A stretch of DNA of 39,329 bases from Monoglobus sp964617455 (GCA_964617455.1 CAZTYF010000018.1:1-39329); one strand, 5' to 3'; positions 8,225-17,575 are shown, numbered from the stretch's first letter. The notes: generated by a model not told the origin, from the sequence alone. Program-made: numbers and translations.

Positions 8225-9922
8225 CTATTCCTCCGATGTTATGAGTTGTTTGGATAAACGATAGGTGGCACTGAAATCACCATTAAATAACTTTTCATAG
8301 GATTTGTATTCGGTTTTTTCGGCAACTTCATTGAGGACTTCTTCAAGTTTCTTGTCGACCTGCTCTTTAAGGTATTTTTCATCAACCTTTACGCTACCTC
8401 TTTGTGCAGCATTTTTTGCAGTATATGTACCAAAATAAAAAATTATATTATCCGGATCACCTTTTGATTTTAGGTAATCCCTCAGCCCAACCGAGTCCAA
8501 ATTATCCGTTGCAAAAATATTATCGAATTTTATCAATTGTGGTATATCGCTTCCAATTTGAGAATAATAATCACTTTCAAGATAATAAACACACGCCTCA
8601 TTCGCATATTTATCAATAATTTTGTTGTATTCTCTGTACTCGGGATACAAATATCTCGGCTGTATTACGAACAGGGCCGCAATTGACAAAGCCATCATTG
8701 CAAAAGCAAATCGATTGCTCAGCAACAGCGTTTTTTTGATGCTTGTTTTATTCAGTAAATATATTGTAAGACTGACCGTCAAAACCAAAAAAGGGCACAA
8801 ATTGAATGCATACCTTGCAGCAGTAAATGGAGAGATTACACCACTTATCACCAGAGCAATAAATGCAGGTACACAAAGCATTAATGCGATATGTGCATTT
8901 GCGTCCCTGCGGATAATGTTCAATACTTCCTTAACTTTGCGATTTTTTATTATCATTATGGTTGCCACAAAACCAACTAATATCGCAACCATCAAACAGA
9001 TTGAAGTGATCCCTAGAAATTTCATAAGTTTATATCCGTAATTCTTTTTAGTCACAATACTTTCGACAGCCGCCTGTCCCGACAAAGTACCGGTTCTGCC
9101 GAACACATCATTAAGAACTTCCGGAAATACAAGTATCATAAGCGCCACTCCGGCAAGAGCAAAAAGGGAAAAACATATGAGCTTTTTGTATTGTTTTTTT
9201 GCTAACAAATAGACACATGCTCCCGCACACAAAAGTCCCGCATATATGGCAAAATAGTAATCGGAATAAAATCCCACAAATATCACCAAAGTGATTAGAG
9301 GATATAAAAATCTTTTGCCCATTTGAAGCAGCAACACAATCAAATATGCAAGTAAAACACTAAAAAGGGTAATCAAAAGATACATCCTTATGTAAAGAGC
9401 ATTGGATAATCCCATTGCACTCAGTCCGTAAAGGACCATGGTAATGGTAGATATCTTGTTGCTGCCAAAGAGCCTTTTGCAAATTTTGTACAGCAAAAAC
9501 AAAGTAAGAGCATAAAAGACAAAATTCAACGTGAGTGCAATAGCCTTATATTTTGCAAAAGAGTAGCCTCCACCTACTACCGAAAAAACAGTATGTAAAA
9601 TGAAAGCATACATTGGCGGATGCACATCAGAAATGGAATTTATGTATACCCCCGGAAAATCAAATTTATTATCTGAAGCAGATACAAGATTTTCAATTTC
9701 CTCCTGAGTTATAATTCTGTCAATAACGCTGTCTTCGGCAGAGGAAGCCGCCGTCCCAGAAAAAATCGTCTCTGCAAAACCAGTGTTCGCTTTGCGAAAA
9801 CTATATATTTCGTCCAAAAAGAAATCGGATTTTATAATTCCGCAACATATAAACACAATGGTTATAACCGCAAATGATATTATGCACAATTTGTTCTTTT
9901 TGATGCTTTCGATTATTTTCAC
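8225..9922 (-). CDS. GT-C fold membrane glycosyltransferase (GT39/PMT-like)
   Basis: A 565-residue integral membrane protein with about ten or more hydrophobic segments in the N-terminal 420 residues and a soluble C-terminal tail. The first extracytoplasmic loop carries FFLDEIYSF, the acidic catalytic motif of GT-C enzymes, and DVHPPMYAFI follows, matching the HPP(L/M)Y block of the ArnT/PMT_2 group. Such enzymes use polyprenyl-phosphate-linked sugars outside the membrane. Donor and acceptor cannot be read from sequence. Translation starts at GTG (9922) after GAGAGGT. The gene is clearly AT-rich compared with rfbA and rfbB next to it. It could act as a side-branch glycosyltransferase or, less likely, as the polymerase of the locus. 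Confidence 0.75.
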   Translation of the reverse strand: MKIIESIKKNKLCIISFAVITIVFICCGIIKSDFFLDEIYSFRKANTGFAETIFSGTAASSAEDSVIDRIITQEEIENLVSASDNKFDFPGVYINSISDVHPPMYAFILHTVFSVVGGGYSFAKYKAIALTLNFVFYALTLFLLYKICKRLFGSNKISTITMVLYGLSAMGLSNALYIRMYLLITLFSVLLAYLIVLLLQMGKRFLYPLITLVIFVGFYSDYYFAIYAGLLCAGACVYLLAKKQYKKLICFSLFALAGVALMILVFPEVLNDVFGRTGTLSGQAAVESIVTKKNYGYKLMKFLGITSICLMVAILVGFVATIMIIKNRKVKEVLNIIRRDANAHIALMLCVPAFIALVISGVISPFTAARYAFNLCPFLVLTVSLTIYLLNKTSIKKTLLLSNRFAFAMMALSIAALFVIQPRYLYPEYREYNKIIDKYANEACVYYLESDYYSQIGSDIPQLIKFDNIFATDNLDSVGLRDYLKSKGDPDNIIFYFGTYTAKNAAQRGSVKVDEKYLKEQVDKKLEEVLNEVAEKTEYKSYEKLFNGDFSATYRLSKQLITSEE

Positions 9923-9938
9923 TTGTTATACCTCTCTT

Positions 9939-11045
9939 TTAATTTAATATTATATCGCAAATCCTGTCCACATCCTCAAGACTTAAATCCGCATACAGGG
10001 GCAGGGTCAAAATATTTGCCGCCGTATATTCCGCAACGGGAGTGGGGTTGATCTCAAACCTGCCTTTGCAGCACTCAAAGGCACTTGTGAGGGGATAGAA
10101 ATATTTTCTTGCATATATGTTTTTGTCCGCAAGGTCCTTTGCGATACGGTCCCTGTCTTTGCCGAACTTTTCTTTGTGAAACAGAACCGGGAAATAGGCA
10201 TAGTTGGGTTTTACGCCCTTTTGAGGCTTCCATATTTGCAGGCCCTTGATTCCATCCAAGCGCTCAATATAACGGTCCACCGCCTTTTTGCGCTTTCCTA
10301 TGTCCTCATCGATTCGGCGAAGGTTGCACAGGCCCATGGCGGCCCGAAATTCATCAAGCTTGGCATTCCCTCCGGCTTCGGTATAGGACTCTTGTGTCTC
10401 CATGCCATAGTTCCGCTCAAGGCACAGCCTCTTCCAAAGGCTCTCATCGGAGCAGGCCACTCCGCCGCCCTCTATGGTATGGAAAACCTTGGTGGCATGG
10501 AAACTGAGCATGGACGCATCTCCAAAGGATGCCGCCCCCCTATCTCCCACCCGAATGCCAAAGGTGTGGGCCGCATCGTAAATCACCTTAAGATTGTGTT
10601 TCTTGGCGATTTTTTCTATCTTTTCGGTGTCGCAGATATTGCCATAAACGTGAACCGGGATTATGGCGGAAGTTTTTTCGGTAATCACCTCCTCGATTTT
10701 GTCCGCATCCATGGTATAGTCATTCTTTTTTATGTCGCAAAAAACCGGAGTGAGTCCGCTGCGCACTATGGCCTGAGTTGTGGAGGCAAAGGTGAAAGGG
10801 GTGGTGATGACCTCTCCCGAAAGCCTAAGAGCGGCAATGGCAGCCTCAAGGGCCATATGCCCGTTGGTAAAGAGGCACATACGATCCACCGAGAGATACT
10901 CCCGAAGGCGTTCCTCAAGCTCGTTATGTTTCGTCCCCATATTGGTGAGCCACCGGCTATCCCAAAGAGGCTTTATTTCTTTGATATATTCATCCATATT
11001 CGGCATGGATGAGCGGGTTACGTTGATTTGATTAATTTTGCACAT
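9939..11045 (-). CDS. DegT/DnrJ/EryC1/StrS sugar aminotransferase, VioA-like
   Basis: A 368-residue PLP enzyme of the sugar-nucleotide aminotransferase family. The PLP lysine is Lys186 in SFHATKVFHTIEGGG, and the ring-stacking region reads VIYDAAHTFGI. The N-terminus (IKPLWDSRWLTNMGTKH) and ITTPFTFASTTQAI resemble VioA, which aminates dTDP-4-keto-6-deoxyglucose at C4. This fits the locus, because RfbA and RfbB make exactly that substrate. WecE-type or 3-aminotransferase specificity cannot be excluded. The start at 11045 follows AGGGA six bases upstream. The GNAT gene lies just upstream, as wecD lies by wecE in enterobacterial loci. Confidence 0.88.
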   Translation of the reverse strand: MCKINQINVTRSSMPNMDEYIKEIKPLWDSRWLTNMGTKHNELEERLREYLSVDRMCLFTNGHMALEAAIAALRLSGEVITTPFTFASTTQAIVRSGLTPVFCDIKKNDYTMDADKIEEVITEKTSAIIPVHVYGNICDTEKIEKIAKKHNLKVIYDAAHTFGIRVGDRGAASFGDASMLSFHATKVFHTIEGGGVACSDESLWKRLCLERNYGMETQESYTEAGGNAKLDEFRAAMGLCNLRRIDEDIGKRKKAVDRYIERLDGIKGLQIWKPQKGVKPNYAYFPVLFHKEKFGKDRDRIAKDLADKNIYARKYFYPLTSAFECCKGRFEINPTPVAEYTAANILTLPLYADLSLEDVDRICDIILN

Positions 11046-11073
11046 TATTATTCCCTATTTAATCTATTGAACT

Positions 11074-11532
11074 TCATTCGGTGAGGGCATACTCATATCG
11101 CACCATTCTTGAATCATCGATATCAACGCGATAAAATCCAACTCCCTCATAAACTCTTTGAGCTCTGTAATTTTTCGCCTCCGTCGTAAGCCATATGTAC
11201 GAGATCTTTTTCTTTTGGCAGTAATATATGTATTCTTTTAAAAGTTTTGTAGCTATACCTTGATTACGATATTTCGGATCAGTCATAACCTGAGTGATAT
11301 AAGATCCATTATCTTCCGGTAAATCATTTGTGTAGCCTATGATGGTGCAGCAAATTTCATTGTTATGCTTTTGACATGCTATTGTTCCTTTAGTACACAA
11401 CTTCCTTGCGTAATCTTCAATATTGGTCTGAAATCTTTTTAAGGTTTCGGACAAAGGAGTCATAAATTCTTGATCATTTCTTAGTAAAAAATTTTTAAGT
11501 TCCTCATACTCAAAACATCTATCGTATATCAT
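11074..11532 (-). CDS. GNAT family N-acetyltransferase
   Basis: A 152-residue acetyl-CoA-dependent acyltransferase. The acetyl-CoA binding loop is DPKYRNQGIATKLLKEY, followed by the typical C-terminal YEGVGFYRVD strand. The family fixes the chemistry but not the substrate. Its place directly upstream of a sugar aminotransferase makes acetylation of the 4-amino sugar nucleotide (a WecD-like role) the leading guess. Acetylation of an amino-acid product of the neighbouring ATP-grasp enzymes is an alternative. Start at 11532 after GGAGAT. The gene is AT-rich like its neighbours. Confidence 0.8.
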   Translation of the reverse strand: MIYDRCFEYEELKNFLLRNDQEFMTPLSETLKRFQTNIEDYARKLCTKGTIACQKHNNEICCTIIGYTNDLPEDNGSYITQVMTDPKYRNQGIATKLLKEYIYYCQKKKISYIWLTTEAKNYRAQRVYEGVGFYRVDIDDSRMVRYEYALTE

Positions 11533-11572
11533 AATATATCTCCGATTTTATCTATATTCATTTTCTTTATTT

Positions 11573-12778
11573 TTATATGTTATTGTTAATAACATCAACT
11601 TGAATCAAATTTGAGAAATTATCAATTTTTGAAAACATCTCTTGTTTATCATCAAATCGAAATATCATGGTTCCCAAAGCATCCCCAGCATTGCTAAAAG
11701 CACAAACCGAATCACCCTCGTGGTAATTCGTTTGGTACTCAACAAAATTGCCCTCCAACTCCGGGGCGATAGTTACATTTACCAGTTCGCCGGCTGCTTT
11801 ACTGTGCACCATATAATTACACCAGAAGCCTTCGGGTTCGACCATATATAAATCAGAACAATCTTCTCCCATTGCTGCCTTTACTGTATATTTTATAGTA
11901 TCGACCCCGGTGGCATATTGGATAATCTGCGGAATCAAACTGCCTCCGTTCCTGGGGTTCATTTCTAATATATAAATATTATCATTCCGGTCAAGTATTG
12001 CTTCAACGTTGAAAGCGCCAAATTTCATACTTAAGCAAGATATAAGTCGCTGAAGCTCTTGTTGGACACGATCCAATATAACAGAAGGCAAAACACTTGG
12101 CCAACATTCGCCCAGCGGAACATATTCCTTTACTCCATCCTTGCCATAATACTCGTTTCCAAAACAACCAAAGACAAGTTTTCCATCTATGACAAAACAA
12201 TCACCGGAAATTTGGTAGCCTTTTTTTTCAATAAACTCCTCCACAATGACTTGTCCGCATCTTGAGTATTTCATAGCATCTTTAAAGGCAAACTCATAAT
12301 CTTTCGGATCGTCAACTTTATTGACTCCTCTGCTACCCGAACTGTCAACAGGCTTAACGATTACCGGGAACCGAAACTTTGATGTTGAGTTTCCCATGCT
12401 TTGAAAATCCTCATATCCTTCCGAATATGGTGCATAAAAACCATTGCTATGTAAAAACCGACGAAATTGTATCTTATTGGATAATGCCTTCACCGATTGG
12501 CTTGGATTTCCGGGTAATCCGAGTTGTTCAGCGACAAGCGCAACATTCACCATTGCAGGTTCTGAATTTGAAATTATCCCATCAATTTTTTCTTTTTTTG
12601 CAACTTCCAATACCGCATCGAAGTCTAATGTGCTCACTTGATAATGTTTGTCCACCAAGGGTATCCCCGGGTTTGTAGTAGTATAGTCACACAAGACTAT
12701 ATAATATCCCTCGCTCTTTGCTGCACGAATCAAAGGTACTTGGTTTATTGCGCCTCCTAACATCATAAGTTTTTTCAC
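11573..12778 (-). CDS. ATP-grasp ligase, paralogue 1
   Basis: A 401-residue ATP-grasp enzyme of the carbamoyl-phosphate-synthase/biotin-carboxylase-like group, which activates a carboxylate as an acyl phosphate and joins it to a nucleophile, usually an amine. It has an N-terminal Rossmann-like pre-ATP-grasp domain (KKLMMLGG, then KIDGIISNSEPAM), the ATP-binding core FPVIVKPVDSSGSRGV, the hinge VIVEEFIEKKG, and the metal-binding EMNPRNGGSLIP. Substrates are unknown. Translation starts at a GTG whose bases overlap the preceding TGA (GTGA at 12775-12778), so it is tightly coupled to the DegT-like gene. It is clearly similar to the second ATP-grasp gene at 13745-14944. Confidence 0.85.
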   Translation of the reverse strand: MKKLMMLGGAINQVPLIRAAKSEGYYIVLCDYTTTNPGIPLVDKHYQVSTLDFDAVLEVAKKEKIDGIISNSEPAMVNVALVAEQLGLPGNPSQSVKALSNKIQFRRFLHSNGFYAPYSEGYEDFQSMGNSTSKFRFPVIVKPVDSSGSRGVNKVDDPKDYEFAFKDAMKYSRCGQVIVEEFIEKKGYQISGDCFVIDGKLVFGCFGNEYYGKDGVKEYVPLGECWPSVLPSVILDRVQQELQRLISCLSMKFGAFNVEAILDRNDNIYILEMNPRNGGSLIPQIIQYATGVDTIKYTVKAAMGEDCSDLYMVEPEGFWCNYMVHSKAAGELVNVTIAPELEGNFVEYQTNYHEGDSVCAFSNAGDALGTMIFRFDDKQEMFSKIDNFSNLIQVDVINNNI

Positions 12779-13755
12779 GATATATACTCCTTAACTGTCC
12801 TTGATATATAATCCATTTCATTAATTCCATACCTTTGGTCAATCGGAAGAGGAACAATATTTTCCGCAAATTCCCATTCCACCGAACCTTTTTCGATAAC
12901 ATCAAAAGTATCCGGCCATAAAGTGGGTACATATATTTTTTTCTCTATCAAGCGATTTTTTAACTCGCTGCCGTTTTCCGTAAATAAGGGATACATGAAT
13001 GCAACCTCGGGAGTTTTAAGCTCAAATTTGTTAATATTTGCAAGTTTCTCATGCAATAAAACAAAATTCTCGCTGCGAGACTTTTTTACAAAATCATAAT
13101 CTATTCCACGGAGCAGGTTATGCGTGAGCTTTGACATTCCTTTTAAATCTTTTGTCTCAAACGCACGCTCGTGTTTCTGATATTCGCCATAGAAAGACGA
13201 TGCGTCTCTTTCAAATCTGCCCAGGATATAGCCGATTTCCTCATATGATATGTCTTGTTCAAGCTTATCATCAAGTTTGGCATCGGTGTACAGATATGCT
13301 CCATCGGGCACACCGAAAAATTTGCGGCAAGAATATATTGTGTCAGCATCTTTGGCAGGTTCTTGGAAAAAAGCCTGAACATTGTCGATAATTATATTTC
13401 CGTATTTTATCTTATATTCGGTTATCTGTCGGTTGTCAATTTGTCCGTAGTAATTCACAATATACAGATATTCACCGGTTTTCAGAGTTTTTTCAAATAT
13501 AGGCAGCATATGTCCGTCAATATTGTAATATTCATAATCACAACCTGTTTTTTCGCAAATGCCCCGAACAGAGGCACAAAGATGATATGGTATATATAAT
13601 TTTTTTATATGCTTTGCCAAAATCAAGTATTGCAAACAGTGCCTTCCGCTGTTTAAAGCGATTGCGCTTGAATGATATTCATTTCCGTGAGTTCTGTCAA
13701 ATTCCATATATCCGCCGATTTCTTTCATCATACTTACTTCACAATTATTCCACAT
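12775..13755 (-). CDS. Divergent DegT-fold PLP-dependent enzyme
   Basis: A 326-residue protein that looks like a shortened, divergent member of the DegT aminotransferase fold. The cofactor residues appear kept: Lys145 in YSCRKFFGVPDGAYL, where the PLP lysine is expected, and Asp in NIIIDNVQAFF, where the ring-nitrogen Asp sits. Overall similarity to the VioA-like neighbour is low, so a sugar nucleotide need not be the substrate. The first ATG (13755) overlaps the preceding gene by 11 bases. ATGs at residues 9 and 10 (13731, 13728) are alternative starts, and none has a strong ribosome binding site. It is sandwiched and overlapped by two ATP-grasp ligase genes, which suggests a shared pathway. 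Confidence 0.7.
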   Translation of the reverse strand: MWNNCEVSMMKEIGGYMEFDRTHGNEYHSSAIALNSGRHCLQYLILAKHIKKLYIPYHLCASVRGICEKTGCDYEYYNIDGHMLPIFEKTLKTGEYLYIVNYYGQIDNRQITEYKIKYGNIIIDNVQAFFQEPAKDADTIYSCRKFFGVPDGAYLYTDAKLDDKLEQDISYEEIGYILGRFERDASSFYGEYQKHERAFETKDLKGMSKLTHNLLRGIDYDFVKKSRSENFVLLHEKLANINKFELKTPEVAFMYPLFTENGSELKNRLIEKKIYVPTLWPDTFDVIEKGSVEWEFAENIVPLPIDQRYGINEMDYISRTVKEYIS

Positions 13756-14944
13756 TTATCCTAATCATTTTCTCCATATCATTCATTTTTTCGACCATTT
13801 CATCACGTGTATCAAATCTGAAAAAAATCATACCCAAAGCAGCATTAGCGGCGCTAAAAGGACAGACCTCATCTCCAACATTAACCCATATGTCCTTTTC
13901 AATAATGTTGTCTTTAATATCATCGGAAACGGTCAAGCCGGCAAATTTGCCTTTTTTATAGCTATGTAGCACCATATTATACCAAAACCCATTGTACGGC
14001 TTTTGCTCTATTCCAATGACGTCCTCTCCTATCGCAGCTCTAACGGCGTTGGTAATCAGATCCACCCCCGTTGCATATTGAAGCACTTCTGCAATTCTAT
14101 TTCCGCCACCTCTGGGGGAAACTTCCATAATGTATGCTTTTCCGTCTGTACCAATACGAGCTTCAATATTGTACAGTGAAGTTCTCATTTTAAGCAATTT
14201 AAGCAATCGCTGTATTTCCGACGTCAACTCTTTCTTATGAGCTTTATCCATAAGTGAGGGCCAAGTGTTACCGGATGGTGTATATGGGTTAGGTGCTTTC
14301 CTGTCAAAAAGTTGATTTGCAAATGATACGAATTTTAATATACCATTTACGGAAAATGAGTCCGATCCGGTAGAAAAGCCCTGTTTTTCAACGAATTCTT
14401 CGATAATGAATTCTCCACAATGAGAAAATGACAGTGCATAATCAACACTTTTTCCCAAGTCATCGGGACTATTTACTTTTATAACGCCCTTGCTCCCCGC
14501 AGAATCCGTTGGCTTAACGATAACAGGCCATCTAAACATATCAGTATCAGGAATTACACCTTGAAAATCCGAATATTGTTTTGCCATTGGAGTATTAAAT
14601 CCATTTTCCGCCAAAAAATTCCTGAATCTTCCCTTGTTTTGCAATATACACACCGATTCATAAGGACCGGCAGAGGGCAAGCCTAATTTTTCGGCTACAT
14701 ATGCAGCCGAAACTACACCCGGGTCGCAACCGTATGACATAATCCCATCAATTTTTAATTTATCTGCTGCCTTAAGCACCTTTTCCTTCTCTATGATACT
14801 TATATTCAAGTATTTGTCCGAATATTTATGTGCCGCATTATTCGGCAAATAATCACAGGTTATAACATAACATCCGAGCTTATGAGCAGCATCAATTACC
14901 GGTAACAAAAGCCTTGATCCACCGAGCAAGAGTATTTTTTTCAT
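13745..14944 (-). CDS. ATP-grasp ligase, paralogue 2
   Basis: A 399-residue ATP-grasp enzyme with the same domain order as the one at 11573-12778. It has KKILLLGG at the N-terminus, then KIDGIMSYGCDPG, WPVIVKPTDSAGSKGV for ATP binding, FIIEEFVEKQGF, and EVSPRGGGNRIAEV for metal binding. The two proteins share most of these blocks, which points to an old duplication within the locus or joint acquisition. Differences in the N-terminal domain (SYGCDPG against SNSEPAM) suggest different substrates. The start at 14944 follows GAGAGGT, which overlaps the stop codon of the upstream aminotransferase, so the two are coupled. Confidence 0.85.
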   Translation of the reverse strand: MKKILLLGGSRLLLPVIDAAHKLGCYVITCDYLPNNAAHKYSDKYLNISIIEKEKVLKAADKLKIDGIMSYGCDPGVVSAAYVAEKLGLPSAGPYESVCILQNKGRFRNFLAENGFNTPMAKQYSDFQGVIPDTDMFRWPVIVKPTDSAGSKGVIKVNSPDDLGKSVDYALSFSHCGEFIIEEFVEKQGFSTGSDSFSVNGILKFVSFANQLFDRKAPNPYTPSGNTWPSLMDKAHKKELTSEIQRLLKLLKMRTSLYNIEARIGTDGKAYIMEVSPRGGGNRIAEVLQYATGVDLITNAVRAAIGEDVIGIEQKPYNGFWYNMVLHSYKKGKFAGLTVSDDIKDNIIEKDIWVNVGDEVCPFSAANAALGMIFFRFDTRDEMVEKMNDMEKMIRINVE

Positions 14945-14956
14945 ATTACTAACCTC

Positions 14957-16111
14957 TCACAAACTGTCAACAAATTCCTTTATTCGTTTGAGTCCCACTT
15001 TTATTTTATCTTCATCCATTGTATATGCAATCCTGATAAATCCGTCATAATTCTCTCCGTATGTGACCCCGGGAACCACAGCGACTTGCTTTTCCTCAAG
15101 CAATTTATAAGCAAAAGATGTGCTGTCAAGGCCGGTATTTTTTATATTCACAAAGGCATAGAACGTGCCTTTCGGATACTTGCAGTCAAGTTTTTGTATG
15201 CCGTTTATTCCTTCAACAAGGATATTCCTTCTGTTCAGAAATCCTTGCCGCATAATTTCGGTATCATCGGTGTTATCTTTGAGGGCTTCAATTGCCGCAT
15301 ATTGGGACGGCAAAGATGCGCAGGCGACTATATTTTCCTGAAGCTTAGTCATGCTTGCTATGAATTCGGAAGGAGCCGCAGCATATCCTATACGCCAGCC
15401 GGTCATTGAATATTTTTTCGAGCAACTGTTTATAACCACCAAATTGTCCTTAATGTCCCCGCACTCAAGAATTGATACAAATTTTTCGTCATATACGATT
15501 GTTTTGTAGCATTCATCCCACAATATCACAAGATTATATTTTTCGGCAAGGCGGCATATTGAGATAAGGGTTTGCCTATCATACACCGTGCCCGTGGGAT
15601 TGTTCGGTGAGTTCAGGATTATTGCGACCGTTTTCGGAGTAATCGCAGCCTCGATTTTGTCCGCATCCGCAACAAAATCATGCTCCTCATCGGAATTCAC
15701 TATGACGGGTTTTCCTCCGCACATACAAGTCATATGCTCATAGTTTATCCAATAGGGTGCGGGAATGATAACCTCATCTCCCGGATTGATTATGCAGCAA
15801 AGAGACAGATAAAGGGCTTCCATGGCACCCACAGTCACAATTGTCTCGCTGCTTGCATTATATCTTACGCCTGTTTCCCGATATATGCTGTCGGAAATTG
15901 CTTCCCTGAGTTCTCTTATGCCTGCATTTGCGGAATATTTGGTTTTGCCCTCGTTTATGGCTCTGCATCCGGCATCCCTAATATGTTTGGGTGTTATATA
16001 ATCCGGATCACCCAAGGTGAAATCTATAACATTGTCATATTTTTTGGCCCTGTCAAACAACCGCCGCGTGAGGGACGGTTGTATGCTTTGTGCCATTTTT
16101 GAAATTCTCAA
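14957..16111 (-). CDS. Class I/II PLP-dependent aminotransferase
   Basis: A 384-residue aspartate-aminotransferase-fold enzyme. The conserved blocks are NSPNNPTGTVY, the PLP lysine segment SCSKKYSMTGWRIGYA, and FIRIAYTMDEDKI with the carboxylate-binding Arg. It most likely moves an amino group between a keto acid and an amino acid; the substrate is not readable. The start is a TTG at 16111, supported by GAGGGGTG about nine bases upstream. An ATG five codons further in lacks a usable ribosome binding site. Its position inside a polysaccharide operon, directly before an ATP-grasp ligase, suggests it supplies an amino acid for that ligase rather than serving central metabolism. Confidence 0.85.
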   Translation of the reverse strand: MRISKMAQSIQPSLTRRLFDRAKKYDNVIDFTLGDPDYITPKHIRDAGCRAINEGKTKYSANAGIRELREAISDSIYRETGVRYNASSETIVTVGAMEALYLSLCCIINPGDEVIIPAPYWINYEHMTCMCGGKPVIVNSDEEHDFVADADKIEAAITPKTVAIILNSPNNPTGTVYDRQTLISICRLAEKYNLVILWDECYKTIVYDEKFVSILECGDIKDNLVVINSCSKKYSMTGWRIGYAAAPSEFIASMTKLQENIVACASLPSQYAAIEALKDNTDDTEIMRQGFLNRRNILVEGINGIQKLDCKYPKGTFYAFVNIKNTGLDSTSFAYKLLEEKQVAVVPGVTYGENYDGFIRIAYTMDEDKIKVGLKRIKEFVDSL

Positions 16112-16126
16112 TATTCAATTCACCCC

Positions 16127-17569
16127 TCACTTTTTAAATTCTTTTAATGTATTCACAATAAAATCCAAACTTTCAAACTTGAGCAATTTGGCGCCGAGGA
16201 AATATATTCCGATTCCCACAATGACCTGTATTACCATTGTGAGAAAGCTGCCCAAACCCAACAGGTTTACGCAAAGCACAACGGCTGCCATAAAGAGGGA
16301 CAGCAGCATCGCCGGAAGTATATCTTTCATCTGCTCCCAAAAACTGTAACCCAGTAGTTTCTTATTGGGAAATGAGTTCAAAAAAACCCCCATAGGTGTT
16401 GTAATAACACAGTTTCCTATCATCATAACATAAAGGCCGTGAGGCAAAGTTATCACAAGCGTTGCCACACCTATAACCTTCTTGATGATTTCCAGCTTTA
16501 GAAATATATCGCTTCTGCCCACCGCTTTTATTGCCTGAAGATTCGCCGTATGTATGGGCCAAAAGGCATAGGTAAAGCAGCAAAATTGTATAAAGGGCAC
16601 CGCCGGAAGCCACTTTTCGCCCAAGAGGAAGAGGGTCAGCGGTCTTGCAACCGCAGCCAAGCCCGCCATACAGGGGAAAATCAAAAAGGTGCTTGTGACT
16701 ATGGACCGCCTGACCATATCTTTAAGAGTTTTTCTGTTGTCCTGAGCCCCCGACAGAACCGGAAACATCACCGTATCTATGGCGCTGTTGATGTTCGCTA
16801 TAATGAGCATCGGGAACTGTTTTCCCCGGTTATATATTCCAAGCTCGGATTCGGAATAAAACTTTCCGATAACCAAGGAGTATACATTGTTATACACCGT
16901 GTCAAGAACCGAGGAACACAGAAGCTTCCAGCCATAGGAAAAGAGGGCCTTAACCCGTCTGAATGAAAACACTCGGTTCGGCCGCCATTTGACCGTTATC
17001 CAAAGGATAATGGTGTCGATTGTCTGATTGGTCAGCTGCTGGGCCACCAAGGCCCAAACTCCTCCGCCCTTGTATGCGATCCCTATGCCCACAACGGCAG
17101 AAATCAGGGTTCCAATCAGAGTCGACCAGAAAAAGCGCCTGAATTGCATCGTCCTTTGAACATAGGCCTGTTGTACGCTGTTTATGGAGGCGATGATTAT
17201 GCTGATTCCGAGCACCCGCACCACGGGAGTGAGATTGGGCATCTCATAGAATCTCGCAATCAAAGGCGCTCCGAAAAACAGAACCGCATATATCAACAGG
17301 GAAAAGGGAATGCTGAAAAAGAAGACCGTGGAAAAGTCCTTATTGTCGGCATCCTTTTTCTGCACCAAAGCCTGTCCCAAACCGCTTTGGGCAAACACCT
17401 GAGCTATGGCGATAAACACGGTGATAATGCCGATTATTCCATAGTCTGAGGGGGTAAGCAGTCTTGCAAGAACGACCTCCACAATGAACTGTATACCCTG
17501 GGCACCGCACCTCTCCGCATAACGCCAAAAAAGCCCGGATATTGTCTGCTTTTTTATATCTCCGCTCAT
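16127..17569 (-). CDS. Wzx-type polysaccharide flippase (MOP superfamily)
   Basis: A 480-residue membrane protein with about 12-14 hydrophobic segments, of the MOP exporter superfamily, WzxC/TuaB-like branch. Typical blocks are GLFWRYAERCGAQGIQFI at the N-terminus, LARLLTPSDYGIIGI, and FAQSGLGQALVQKKDA. It should flip an undecaprenyl-pyrophosphate-linked oligosaccharide across the membrane, which points to Wzx/Wzy-type assembly. No Wzy polymerase or initiating phosphoglycosyl transferase is recognisable in the window. The start at 17569 follows AAGGTG. Its base composition is richer in GC than the genes on both sides. Confidence 0.9.
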   Translation of the reverse strand: MSGDIKKQTISGLFWRYAERCGAQGIQFIVEVVLARLLTPSDYGIIGIITVFIAIAQVFAQSGLGQALVQKKDADNKDFSTVFFFSIPFSLLIYAVLFFGAPLIARFYEMPNLTPVVRVLGISIIIASINSVQQAYVQRTMQFRRFFWSTLIGTLISAVVGIGIAYKGGGVWALVAQQLTNQTIDTIILWITVKWRPNRVFSFRRVKALFSYGWKLLCSSVLDTVYNNVYSLVIGKFYSESELGIYNRGKQFPMLIIANINSAIDTVMFPVLSGAQDNRKTLKDMVRRSIVTSTFLIFPCMAGLAAVARPLTLFLLGEKWLPAVPFIQFCCFTYAFWPIHTANLQAIKAVGRSDIFLKLEIIKKVIGVATLVITLPHGLYVMMIGNCVITTPMGVFLNSFPNKKLLGYSFWEQMKDILPAMLLSLFMAAVVLCVNLLGLGSFLTMVIQVIVGIGIYFLGAKLLKFESLDFIVNTLKEFKK

Positions 17570-17575
17570 AAAGTG

